Shown: positions 15,460 through 23,852 of the stretch, in pieces
Layout of the letters: each line of letters starts with the position of its first letter
Position numbering within the stretch: the first letter of the stretch is position 1
From: CAYRTV01 sp964505785
GTDB lineage: Bacteria; Acidobacteriota; Aminicenantia; Aminicenantales; Aminicenantaceae
Direction: 5' to 3'
Assembly (NCBI GenBank): GCA_964505785.1
Contig: CAZDJZ010000004.1
Location: 102,546 to 166,545 of the forward strand
Length of the DNA: 64,000 nt
Made by a program: the position numbers and the translations under genes
Notes under the pieces: generated by a model
The model's input: the letters and a program-made list of their open reading frames with translations, nothing else
Database searches by the model: none
Told to the model about the DNA's origin: nothing

Positions 15460-17891
15460 CGTGCCATAAATCTCTGGTCATCAAATTTCAATACCCGGCC
15501 TTTTCCCGCTGCATACAGGATATTGCTGACAAACTTTTTGAATGATAAAGGACCGCTGATACGACCGAGCAGTTCATTCATGGACGCCTGATTCTTTTGA
15601 ATCCATTTATAACCGGCTGAAAATTTTTTAACAGTGTTTTCCCGGTAAACATCGCGGAACAAACGCCGGCCCTCCCGCCCGGCATGCGGATACCAGGCGT
15701 TTTTCAGGAAAAAGAGCAAATCCGCCTGTTTTCCAAGCGACTGTTCATTCAATCCAGCTAAATAATTTTTGATATAGTCGTCCAGCCGGCTTTTGAAGCC
15801 TTTCGGCAGCATAAAATCAAAATCACGTATAGTATCCGGAGACAGATCCCAGATAATTCCAAAGCGCGTATTCGCGATTTTATTCCAAACCGGAAAGGGC
15901 GTATCGGAAAATGTCAAATCCCGGAGCATCAGATACCCGAATGGCGCATGTTTTTCATGCCCGGGCCGTTCGCGGCGCTGAAGCTTGATGCGGGCAATCA
16001 CAGGATCGTTCAACCCCAGTTTATCTATTAGGAATACCCGTTTGCCGGCATAATACCCTATATAACCCACATTATTATAAGCAATACGGATATCCGCATC
16101 TGTTCTTTGTGCCAAAGACTTATAATTTTTTCCTATTGTTTTCCACATGAAAATAACGGTATCGGTAAACAAATATTTCAATGGAACAATCCCGTCTTGA
16201 TAGTAAGCCAACCGTTCGTTGGATATGCCGTAATTGTAATACTTGCCTCTCAATTGAACCGGCTGGATTTGACAGGACAGGAAAAAAAACAGCAGACTCA
16301 AAACAATATACGCGTGTCTATGCAGGGGCTTTTTCTGAAAATAAGCAACAAAAACACCGGACATGGATACGGCTATCAAAATAAAAGCCGGCAGCAGGTA
16401 ACGGCCATGCATAAAATCACCGCCCCCGCGGATAACAAAAAAACCATGCAGGATTCCCGAGAAAAATATGATGGCCCGGTTTTTAAAAGAGGGCTTTCGC
16501 ATTTGAATTAAAAGGGCGGCTATGGCAAGCATCAGCACTAGCCATAGCAGGCTTCCCTGAAAGAGATCAATCAAATATTTGATTCCCTGGGAAAAATAAG
16601 CCTCGGCTCCTGCTTTAGTATAGACCGGATTCGGAAACAAGGCCGCGTAATATCCCATGCGGAAAATCTGCCAGCCTCCCACCAGAATAACAGGAAAAAC
16701 CACAAACCCGGCCATCCCTTTTAAGGAAATACGGCGTCTCACAAAGTCGACAAAATAAATACAAAAAAAAGCAAGGAGAAACAGACCAAAATCAGGCCGG
16801 GTCAACACCAGCAGGGACAGGATCAAACCCATGACAACCGGCTGGTTTTTCCATTTGTTCTCTGCGATAAATTTCGCGTATATGACCAGCAATAAATAAG
16901 ACTGCGGTGTTTCCAGCCCGCTGGTGCCGAAATCGATAAACGAGCTGGTCCCGACAAGAATGACCGCCCCTAAATTGAGGAAGGATCCTGAATCCGGTTC
17001 ATCAGAAAAACGGATACGGAAAAAAAGAACATAAAGCGCTGAAAAAGAGGCTATCAAGCCGGGCAGGATAACAGATCCCTTTGCAGATAATCCAAGCCAC
17101 CGGAAAAATGAGACCACGGCAAACCAGAGAGGATGGGAATAGCCCTCCACCCGTTCTCCTGCATTGAAGACCGGACCCAATTCGTTCAGAAAATTTTCTA
17201 CATACCGGAGGGTGATGAAGGCATCCTCGGAAACCCAGGCTTTACGTAAAATCAAAAAACATCCAATCAAAAAAAACAGAACCGCCAGAAAAATTGTCCA
17301 CTTCCGGTCTCCTTTATGAGCAAGAAGAAAAGTGAACAACCCCAAAGCCGACAACACGGATATAAGCAAAGCTTGGAAAATAATTTTTCCCCAAGGAAAA
17401 ATATTTTTAATCTTATCGACAGAGATTTTTTCGATTTGGAAATTCATGCTGCCGGACCGGTATAAAACCCGGGGCTCCACCTCTTTCTCTTCTGCCGCCA
17501 TAAAGTGAATTGTCCCGGACTGAGGAAAAGATTTCAGCACAATTTCCTGTGATGCAAGAATAGACTTGCCTTTTTCTGCGGCAATCTGCAAATCCACAAT
17601 TGTACTTTGGGCCGCCTCACCCTTAAAATGGAATGTTACTTGATACCGGCCTTGAGGCAAATCCACGTATGCTCCATAAGCGGCAAACTGATTTCTTTTG
17701 TTTATCAGGCGCCTGGACAGGGCCTTGCCTTTATCGGGTGCACGGAAATCCGATCTGAAATTTTTCAGGGTTTTTGAGAATTTAGAAGAGCTTGAATTTT
17801 GATAAAGAGTAAAAAGCGCAAAAGAAAAAAATACAATCGCAAAAATAAGCAGAAAAACAACCGCTGTTTGTATGATAGTTTTTCTCCGCAT
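15456..17891 (-). CDS. GT-C-type polytopic membrane glycosyltransferase-like protein
   Basis: The protein has 811 residues. After one N-terminal helix (residues 9-30) comes a periplasmic stretch of about 120 residues, then a polytopic core from about 168. The loop SEDAFITLRYVENFLNELGP, followed by VFNAGERVEGYSHPLW, is typical of a GT-C subgroup related to mycobacterial arabinofuranosyltransferase-like proteins; the acidic SEDA is the likely catalytic base region. A long soluble C-terminal tail follows (residues 560-811), with IAYNNVGYIGYYAG and VFLIDKLGLNDPVIA, a block seen in the same subgroup. It probably transfers a sugar to an envelope glycan. It is the first gene of a two-gene minus-strand operon. 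Confidence 0.75.
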   Translation of the reverse strand: MRRKTIIQTAVVFLLIFAIVFFSFALFTLYQNSSSSKFSKTLKNFRSDFRAPDKGKALSRRLINKRNQFAAYGAYVDLPQGRYQVTFHFKGEAAQSTIVDLQIAAEKGKSILASQEIVLKSFPQSGTIHFMAAEEKEVEPRVLYRSGSMNFQIEKISVDKIKNIFPWGKIIFQALLISVLSALGLFTFLLAHKGDRKWTIFLAVLFFLIGCFLILRKAWVSEDAFITLRYVENFLNELGPVFNAGERVEGYSHPLWFAVVSFFRWLGLSAKGSVILPGLIASFSALYVLFFRIRFSDEPDSGSFLNLGAVILVGTSSFIDFGTSGLETPQSYLLLVIYAKFIAENKWKNQPVVMGLILSLLVLTRPDFGLFLLAFFCIYFVDFVRRRISLKGMAGFVVFPVILVGGWQIFRMGYYAALFPNPVYTKAGAEAYFSQGIKYLIDLFQGSLLWLVLMLAIAALLIQMRKPSFKNRAIIFFSGILHGFFVIRGGGDFMHGRYLLPAFILIAVSMSGVFVAYFQKKPLHRHAYIVLSLLFFFLSCQIQPVQLRGKYYNYGISNERLAYYQDGIVPLKYLFTDTVIFMWKTIGKNYKSLAQRTDADIRIAYNNVGYIGYYAGKRVFLIDKLGLNDPVIARIKLQRRERPGHEKHAPFGYLMLRDLTFSDTPFPVWNKIANTRFGIIWDLSPDTIRDFDFMLPKGFKSRLDDYIKNYLAGLNEQSLGKQADLLFFLKNAWYPHAGREGRRLFRDVYRENTVKKFSAGYKWIQKNQASMNELLGRISGPLSFKKFVSNILYAAGKGRVLKFDDQRFMAR

Positions 17892-17904
17892 AGCTTCAAA
17901 CGGA

Positions 17905-17932
17905 ATTATCCATATTATTGTTGAAATGGCAA
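17905..17932 (-). promoter_or_regulatory. Candidate sigma-70 promoter for the GT-C pair
   Basis: On the minus strand, TTGCCA (17932-17927), a 16-nt spacer and GATAAT (17910-17905); each hexamer has one mismatch. The predicted start is near 17898, only about 7 nt before the ATG at 17891, so the mRNA would be almost leaderless. Confidence 0.45.
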
Positions 17933-17965
17933 GAGGGCCGAGCTCCCCGGGATAAGCAAGCTGGT

Positions 17966-19063
17966 TTAAAAAAGATGGCCGAAGTTGAAGTAGATACCGG
18001 TTCCTTCCGGGCTGAAGCCCATATCAAACCGGGCCACAAAATCTTTCAGATAATAGCGAAGCCCCCAGCCGGCATTGATTTTAATGTCCTGAAAATTTAT
18101 ATCTGTCCATCGCGGCCATACACTGCCGGCATCCACAAAGATATTCCCGCCCAGTTTTTTAAACAAAGGGAACCGGTATTCAAAATTGCAGATGAATTTT
18201 CCATTGTCGATAAAACAGTTCTGCCCTATTCCCCTAAGGGCGGTCATCTCCGAACCGCCGCCCAGCACCGGCAATTCATAGAGGGGAACATCCTGACCGC
18301 TTATTTTTTGGGTCAGAAAGCGGATTCCAACAACATCCCTGTTCCCAAAGAGCAGAAAATATTTCCTGAAGTCCAGAGTCGCGCGGTAATATTCCGCTTG
18401 CTGATTCCCTAAAAACCCGGCCGCGAAATCACTCTGAAAAACCAGGCGCAGGCCTTTGGTTGGATGGATCTGGCTGTCAGATGTATCATACCTTACAAGC
18501 AATGAAGCAAAGGGTGAAAACTGTTCACCCGTTTCTTGTAAAGTCTGCGTGAACGGCCGCTCTTTATCAATATTAAAGTAATGCACATTTTTAAGGATAT
18601 ACCGCAGCTCCATGACGAATTGAGAGGTGAAACCCCGGCCTGCACTGAGCTGCAGCTCTGTCTTTTCAAAAGTGAAGACCGATTCATTTTCTTTCAGTGA
18701 ATCACCGCCAGTGCCGTAGTAATAGTATTTCAGAAACTTGTCATATTCCGCCTTCACATCCAGAGAAAACGGATATGCCTTTCTCTGCCTTATTTCAATA
18801 TCGGGATAGCAAAACGTCAGAACATACCATCTTTCCCCCTTGGTGGAATTAAAGGCGATCAAATCAAATGATTCTTTCATTTTAAAATAGTCAATAAATT
18901 TCACCTTGGCCCCATACCCATAGCCTATATCCGAATCATACATCAGGATGGGAAAAGCGCTGATTGATTTGTCTGAATCCTTGTCCTCTGCATAAAGGCC
19001 GGCATTCACCCCGATAAAAAGACAAAGGAGCCCCCCGATTAGCAAAGAATGTTTAATGTTCAT
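17966..19063 (-). CDS. Outer-membrane beta-barrel protein (Omp85/surface antigen D15-like)
   Basis: From the ATG at 19063 the protein has 365 residues. A longer reading from TTG 19102 is less likely, because GGGAG stands 8 nt before the inner ATG. A signal peptide (LLIGGLLCLFIGVNAGLYA) is followed by alternating beta strands through to the end, closing with GIYFNFGHLF and a terminal Phe, as expected for an outer-membrane barrel. The motif LRGIGQNCFIDNGKFICNFEYRFPLF, with its PTKGLRLVFQSDF block, fits the C-terminal barrel domain of the BamA/D15 group. No POTRA domains are present, so it is a barrel-only member of unknown role. Confidence 0.78.
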   Translation of the reverse strand: MNIKHSLLIGGLLCLFIGVNAGLYAEDKDSDKSISAFPILMYDSDIGYGYGAKVKFIDYFKMKESFDLIAFNSTKGERWYVLTFCYPDIEIRQRKAYPFSLDVKAEYDKFLKYYYYGTGGDSLKENESVFTFEKTELQLSAGRGFTSQFVMELRYILKNVHYFNIDKERPFTQTLQETGEQFSPFASLLVRYDTSDSQIHPTKGLRLVFQSDFAAGFLGNQQAEYYRATLDFRKYFLLFGNRDVVGIRFLTQKISGQDVPLYELPVLGGGSEMTALRGIGQNCFIDNGKFICNFEYRFPLFKKLGGNIFVDAGSVWPRWTDINFQDIKINAGWGLRYYLKDFVARFDMGFSPEGTGIYFNFGHLF

Positions 19064-19167
19064 GGTTTTACTCCCTGTTTGATTTCCAGGGTAAATATCC
19101 AACCCCCTTGTTTTATTGTTGTCAGAAAAATGTTAAGAATTTGTCAATCTTTTATTAACGTGCCGCT

Positions 19168-19206
19168 GCCATCCTGAGGGCGCCTTAGCGCCCTAAGGAT
19201 CTCAAG
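19168..19206. repeat. REP-like palindrome
   Basis: CATCCTGAGGGCGCC-TTA-GGCGCCC-type arms: the sequence reads ATCCTGAGGGCGCCTTAGCG then CCCTAAGGATCTCAAG. It can form a long hairpin and belongs to the CATCCTGAG...AAGGATC family. The 454-nt gap from 19064 to 19517 contains this and the two repeats below, but no gene. Confidence 0.6.
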
Positions 19207-19226
19207 TATCGTTCTCCCTTTTATTA

Positions 19227-19333
19227 CCCTGTTTATCTAAAATCTCAAAACTCAGAACTCAAAACTGAAAAACATATCAAAGCAGATTAAAAACGAACAC
19301 GGATACATCGATCCGACTGAATAGACTGAACTG
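19227..19333 (+). repeat. Two-copy dispersed repeat, copy 1
   Basis: It opens CCTGTTTATCTAAAATCT and ends CCGACTGAATAGACTGAACT. The same order of blocks recurs at 40263-40349. Downstream, to about 19400, are degenerate TAGACTGAA / TAGACAGA repeats. Confidence 0.6.
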
Positions 19334-19439
19334 CTTGAATAGACAGAATAGACTGAAAAGACATAGACAGACCTAGATAGACTTAAATGGACTAAAAGAA
19401 TGCTTTGAACACGATAAATGCGAACGAACATGCCGAGGC

Positions 19440-19512
19440 ACTCTAAGATTCTCATTGCTCCGCTCCAGGAATGACATGGGAATTGCTGCTGTGGGCCTCA
19501 GGATGACATGGA
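19440..19512. repeat. Degraded REP-like palindrome pair
   Basis: CTCTAAGATTCTCATTGCTC, then CAGGAATGACATGGG and GGGCCTCAGGATGACATGG. This is the same vocabulary as the cluster at 7008-7078. Confidence 0.45.
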
Positions 19513-19517
19513 TTCAT

Positions 19518-20201
19518 TCACCGCATAAATTTATAGCCGGTCCAATGCACAGTAATCAAATGGCTGGGGTGGCTGGGATCTGTCTCGATCTTTTTCCGCA
19601 GATTATGCATAAATGTGTCCACCGTCCTGGTGGTGGGAAATATGTCGTAGCCCCAGACTTTATTGAGGATGGCATCCCGGCTGACAACTTCTCCTTCATA
19701 TTGAACAAGAAGCTTGAGGAGCTTGAATTCTTTAGCGGTCAAATGTATTTCTTTTTCAGATTTAAATGCGGTTTGTTTTTTAAAATGAATGGTCACATCC
19801 CCAAAAGCGATCTCTTCTATTTCACCTTCTTTCGGGGCTGTACGCCGGAGAATAGCGTGAATCCTGGCAATTAATTCTTTGGCGCCAAACGGCTTAATCA
19901 AATAATCATCAGCTCCTAATTCGAGCCCGAGGACTTTATCGATTTCCTCTTTTTTCTTACCGGAAAGAATAATTATGGGCGTTTGCTTTCCATACGCGCG
20001 CAATTTCCTGCAGACATCAATCCCGTTCATTCCGGGCAGGACCCAATCCAGTATGATCAGGTCATGCTTCTCTTCAATAGCCGTCCGAAAACCCTCATTT
20101 CCATTCTCAGCTGTATCGATCTTGAAATTTTCAGATTCCAATGCAGAGACCATTGTCATTAAAAAAGTCCGGTCGTCTTCAACAAACAGGATTCTTTTCA
20201 T
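19518..20201 (-). CDS. OmpR/PhoB-family response regulator
   Basis: The protein has 227 residues. The receiver domain (1-115) has the acidic pair VEDD near residue 8, the phosphoacceptor in LIILDWVLPGMNG (Asp52 region) and the Lys in YLIKPFGAKEL. The C-terminal winged-helix domain (130-227) has HLTAKEFKLLKLLVQYEGEV, then SRDAILNKVWGYD and RTVDTFMHNLRKKIE, as in OmpR/PhoB. It overlaps the end of the disrupted kinase gene by 4 nt (ATGA) and is its natural partner. The regulator itself is intact, so if the kinase is truly dead it is orphaned or served by another kinase. Confidence 0.9.
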   Translation of the reverse strand: MKRILFVEDDRTFLMTMVSALESENFKIDTAENGNEGFRTAIEEKHDLIILDWVLPGMNGIDVCRKLRAYGKQTPIIILSGKKKEEIDKVLGLELGADDYLIKPFGAKELIARIHAILRRTAPKEGEIEEIAFGDVTIHFKKQTAFKSEKEIHLTAKEFKLLKLLVQYEGEVVSRDAILNKVWGYDIFPTTRTVDTFMHNLRKKIETDPSHPSHLITVHWTGYKFMR

Positions 20202-22238
20202 GGTTTGGGTAATATCAGCTTGAATGTGCTTCCCTGATTAGGCCGGCTTATAACATTTATCGCCCCTTTATGCGCTTCAGCGATATGCTTGACGATTTTC
20301 AATCCTAAGCCTACCCCTTTAGGCTGAAGCTTGACAGCTTCATGATGCCGGTAAAATTTTTCAAAAATTTTCCCCTGTTCATCAAGCGGAATGCCGATTC
20401 CCTTATCCTTGACCTGTATTTCAACCCGCTCCTCACTATTTATAACAATCAGTTCGATTTCCCCTTTGTTTTCTGAATATTTAATAGCATTGTCAATGAG
20501 ATTTATCAAGGCTTCTTTTATCGCATCCCTGTCGATAAGCACATGAACCGGCTCCTGAGGAAGAATGACTTTAGCGGTACAGTTTTCCTTCTCCATCGCC
20601 GGCATCAGCAATTTCATCGTATCCTGAATGAAACAGCACAACTCGGTTTTCTGAAATTGATACGTTTTGGTCCGCTGTTCTATTTTCCCAAAATCAAGAA
20701 TGTTATGGATTAGCCTTGATAAACGGCTGCTTTCACCAGCAATTAGATTTAACAATTCTTCCTTTTTAATATCTCCCTTTACCTTCCCGCCCCCTAAAAG
20801 TTCGGTTACGATCTGAATGGAGCTTAAAGGCGTCCTGAGTTCATGGGAAACAGTGGAAATAAATTCTGTCTTCAGCCGGTTAAGTTCGTCAAGCTTCTCT
20901 TTTTCTTCTCTCTCCTGAATGACTTCCTCCTGCAAGCTTATTCTTTCCAGATTCACACATAAGATACCTGTCATTGTTCTCAGCAGTTCCATATCCTCCC
21001 GGTTGTATTTTTCTCCCGACATTTTTTTCCCAGGGTTATAAATCCGGATATTTTACTCCGGCTTAGAACCAAGGGAATAACCATCTCAAGACCTTTTTTC
21101 TTCAGCTGCTGTTCAAAGGAAAAATCCACTCCATTATCCAGACTTAGAACTCCTTTTTTTGTAAGAATCCTGTTCATCGAGTCCTTCATCCAGCCAGAGT
21201 TTCTCAAATCAACCTTTCTCCCTCTTAATGCAATGGTTGCTTTTGATAAATGCTTATTCCGTAAGATTATGCCCGAATGATCCAATGGAAGCACTTTTTC
21301 CAATTTAAGCAGAAAAAAATTGAGCAGATGGCGGCGGCTGATCATTTTTTGCGCCCGGTCATTAAAATCTAAAATTGTTTGCTGGTAGTCATAACTTAAG
21401 CGGAAAAAAGTTTTATCAACAAACTTTTGTATTTTTTTTCGGGCGGGGTGGAAGGCGGAAGCCGCGGCCCCTCCGATTCCGTCTTTTTGTAACTGACAAT
21501 AAATTGGACAAAGGCTGCAAATGCATAAATCAAAACAAGAAACCGGAAGAAATAGAACAAGGTCCGGTACCATCTGCACATGGACATGGAAGAGCCTAAA
21601 ACCGACAAAATGAAAGTGACTTCAAGAGCCGCTGCAAAGATAACCGCCGGCAAATAGATTAAGAACAGAGGCCGGCGCCCGGTGTCAGCTGAAAAAGTAC
21701 ATGAAAAATGCAGGAGTAAAGCCGGAGCCAGGGGATAAAGTAAATAAAATAATATTCCCGGAGTAATCGTGAGGGGATGCCCATCCAGACAAAAATACCC
21801 CCCGCTTATAATAATTGCTGCGGAAAAGGCCATGCTGCCCCAGTAGAGAATCCGGGCTCTTTTCTCTTCCGGACGCAAAAAAAAGACACCAAACCCAATA
21901 ACAGCGCAAAAAATACCTATAACTAAATAGATTGTGGGAAAAGAGGTTTGTGTATAAAAGGAAACCAGTCGAATTTTTTATCCTTCCCCGTTGATTTGCA
22001 GGTTAAGCGCGGCTTCATCCTGAATTCTCTTCTGGCTTAAAATGAACTCAAGATCCATCCTGCTCCTGACCTGGAAGCCGTCCATTTTTACTTGTATATC
22101 TTTATTATTGAGCAAAGACGAGAAATTCACATCCGGCGGCAGTCCAAGACGCCCATGGAGAAGAGAAAATCCATATAGGCTTATTATGATAATCAGTAAT
22201 CCTGCAGCAATAGATACCGCTTTGATCCCCTTTGCCAT
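20198..22238 (-). pseudogene. PDZ-membrane-GAF sensor histidine kinase, broken by one stop and two frameshifts
   Basis: Four adjoining pieces together encode one kinase of about 680 residues. Piece 1 (22238-21981) has a membrane helix and a PDZ-like domain (KMDGFQVRSRMDLEFILSQK). An in-frame TAA (21980-21978) follows, but the frame continues as KIRLVSFYTQTSFPTIYLVI into a membrane region with about six helices (to about 21440). At an A8 run (plus-strand T 21432-21439) the frame must change by one base to reach KKIQKFVDKTFFRLSYDYQQ and a GAF-like domain. At an A7 run (T 21022-21028) a second one-base change joins LGKK to MSGEKYNREDMELL. The last piece has the H-box FISTVSHELRTPLSS and ATP-binding motifs DKGIGIP and GVGLGLKIV. 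Both shifts need exactly one extra A. Real decay, assembly error and -1 slippage remain possible. Confidence 0.8.
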
Positions 22239-22245
22239 CGATTGG

Positions 22246-22274
22246 ATGATAAATCCGTATTAAAAATATGTCAA
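22246..22274 (-). promoter_or_regulatory. Near-consensus sigma-70 promoter for the kinase-regulator operon
   Basis: On the minus strand, a perfect TTGACA (22274-22269), a 17-nt spacer and TATCAT (22251-22246). The expected start is about 22239, directly at the ATG 22238, which points to a leaderless mRNA; no ribosome-binding site is visible. Confidence 0.6.
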
Positions 22275-22288
22275 TAGCTTTTGTCTGC

Positions 22289-22316
22289 TTGACTCTTCTC
22301 AAGGATTGAATAAAGT
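22289..22316 (+). promoter_or_regulatory. Weak candidate promoter for the binding-protein operon
   Basis: TTGACT (22289-22294), a 16-nt spacer and TAAAGT (22311-22316), divergent from the kinase promoter. TATAGC and TATAGG further on are alternatives with poorer spacing. Confidence 0.3.
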
Positions 22317-22334
22317 ATAGCTATAGGTTACAAG

Positions 22335-23852
22335 GTGAGAATTATTTTTAAAAAAGCTCAAACAGCAGGAATAATTTTACTATTTTCTCTGGCTGCCTGT
22401 ATCGGCATTGACGAAGAAAACAGGCAGAATACAGTGCTGCATATATCTTTCCCTTACAGTGTCGTCGGATTGGACCCGGTCAAAGACTTTTCCTTTCACA
22501 GCTCGGTCGCCATCATGAAACTGATTTACCCTCCGCTTTACCGGGCGCCTGAAGATCCGCTTAATATTCTCGAAATAGTTGAGACATCCGACTATAAGAC
22601 TTATACCCTCAAGGTAAAAAAGGGATTACGTTTCCAAAACGATCCCTGCTTCCCTGACGGCTGGGATCCGGTTCTTACAGCCGAAAATATCCGGGACGTA
22701 TTTGAGCGGACTGGTTCCAATACAGCCCACGATTCGCCTGTAATCGAAAAAATCAGGTCAATCCGTTCGATTGAAATCAAAAATCCCCACACCCTTATAC
22801 TGGGACTGAAAAAGCCGGACCGCTGGTTCATGGAAGTATTGGCTTCTCCCGAGCTGAGCGTTATTCCCAAAGAAGCCCTGGATTGTTACGGCGACAATAT
22901 CCGTTTCCATCCAGTCAGCAGCGGTCCCTTCAGGCTGGCCTCCTGGAATGAAAAAGAAATTATCCTGGTCCGGAATGAGCCATTCAAATCAAAAGAAGTC
23001 AGGTCTATAAAACAAATTCATCTGGTCTTCACCAAGGATCAAGCAGCCGCTTATAATGAATTCCGCCAAGGCCTTCTGGATATTATTCCTTTGCCGCCAT
23101 CATTAGCGGAGCAAATTGTCAGGTTTAATCCCATCAGCCGTGATTTTGAGATAAAAAAAGCAGCGAATCATTCCGGCATGAAGGTTTTTTCCGGAAAAAA
23201 TCTTCAGCTTATTTATTGTACCCTGTACTCGATTAAAGATCCCCTGGTTCGCCGGGCGGTTAATTATGCCGTTAACCGGGACAAAATCAAGGCGAACCGT
23301 TCCGACTGGATACCCGCCGCCGGCCCGCTTTTTGATTTTAAGAACACTGGTTTTATTTATGATGTCGATAAAGCCAGGGAACTGCTCGAGGAAGCTGGAT
23401 TTCCGGAAGGAAAAGGCTTAAAAACGCCTTATTTTCTGCACACATCCGAAGGCGGCATTCCCATTGCAGAAGGCATCCGCGACGATTTGGAGAAAATCGG
23501 CATACAAACAGAAATTGTCAATACTTCCTGGGTCGGCTACCAGCAAATAAAAAAAAGAGACATGGACATTGCAAAATTCGCCTCTCTAGGTCCGGACCCT
23601 TTCAAGCAATTGAATGTTTACCAGAATCCGACGTTTATGATTCTTAATCGAGAAATTAATAATCTCACCCGGCAGCTTATGATGGACAGAAAAAATGAAC
23701 AATTGGTCCGCACGCTGACAGAAGAAATTTTCAAGGATCCTCCTCTGATATTTCTTTTTTGGATAAAAAATATCTATCTGTCACAACCGAATATTTCCGG
23801 GATCGATCCGGACTGGTACGGACTGTCGCCCTATTTGGATAAAACACAATGA
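22335..23852 (+). CDS. Family 5 (oligopeptide/nickel-type) solute-binding lipoprotein, orphan
   Basis: The protein has 505 residues, starting at GTG with AAGG before it. The lipobox FSLAACIG gives a lipid-anchored Cys. The body is a standard SBP_bac_5 fold: LDPVKDFSFHSSVAIMKLIY near the start, YTLKVKKGLRFQNDP near 95, FHPVSSGPFRLASWNEKE near 195, and DPLVRRAVNYAVNRDKI near 300. Such proteins normally feed an ABC permease, but no permease or ATPase gene is here. Instead the gene overlaps a membrane histidine kinase by 4 nt, followed by a sigma-54 activator. The inference is that it captures a peptide-like ligand and presents it to the kinase as a sensor rather than an importer. Confidence 0.88.
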   Translation: MRIIFKKAQTAGIILLFSLAACIGIDEENRQNTVLHISFPYSVVGLDPVKDFSFHSSVAIMKLIYPPLYRAPEDPLNILEIVETSDYKTYTLKVKKGLRFQNDPCFPDGWDPVLTAENIRDVFERTGSNTAHDSPVIEKIRSIRSIEIKNPHTLILGLKKPDRWFMEVLASPELSVIPKEALDCYGDNIRFHPVSSGPFRLASWNEKEIILVRNEPFKSKEVRSIKQIHLVFTKDQAAAYNEFRQGLLDIIPLPPSLAEQIVRFNPISRDFEIKKAANHSGMKVFSGKNLQLIYCTLYSIKDPLVRRAVNYAVNRDKIKANRSDWIPAAGPLFDFKNTGFIYDVDKARELLEEAGFPEGKGLKTPYFLHTSEGGIPIAEGIRDDLEKIGIQTEIVNTSWVGYQQIKKRDMDIAKFASLGPDPFKQLNVYQNPTFMILNREINNLTRQLMMDRKNEQLVRTLTEEIFKDPPLIFLFWIKNIYLSQPNISGIDPDWYGLSPYLDKTQ

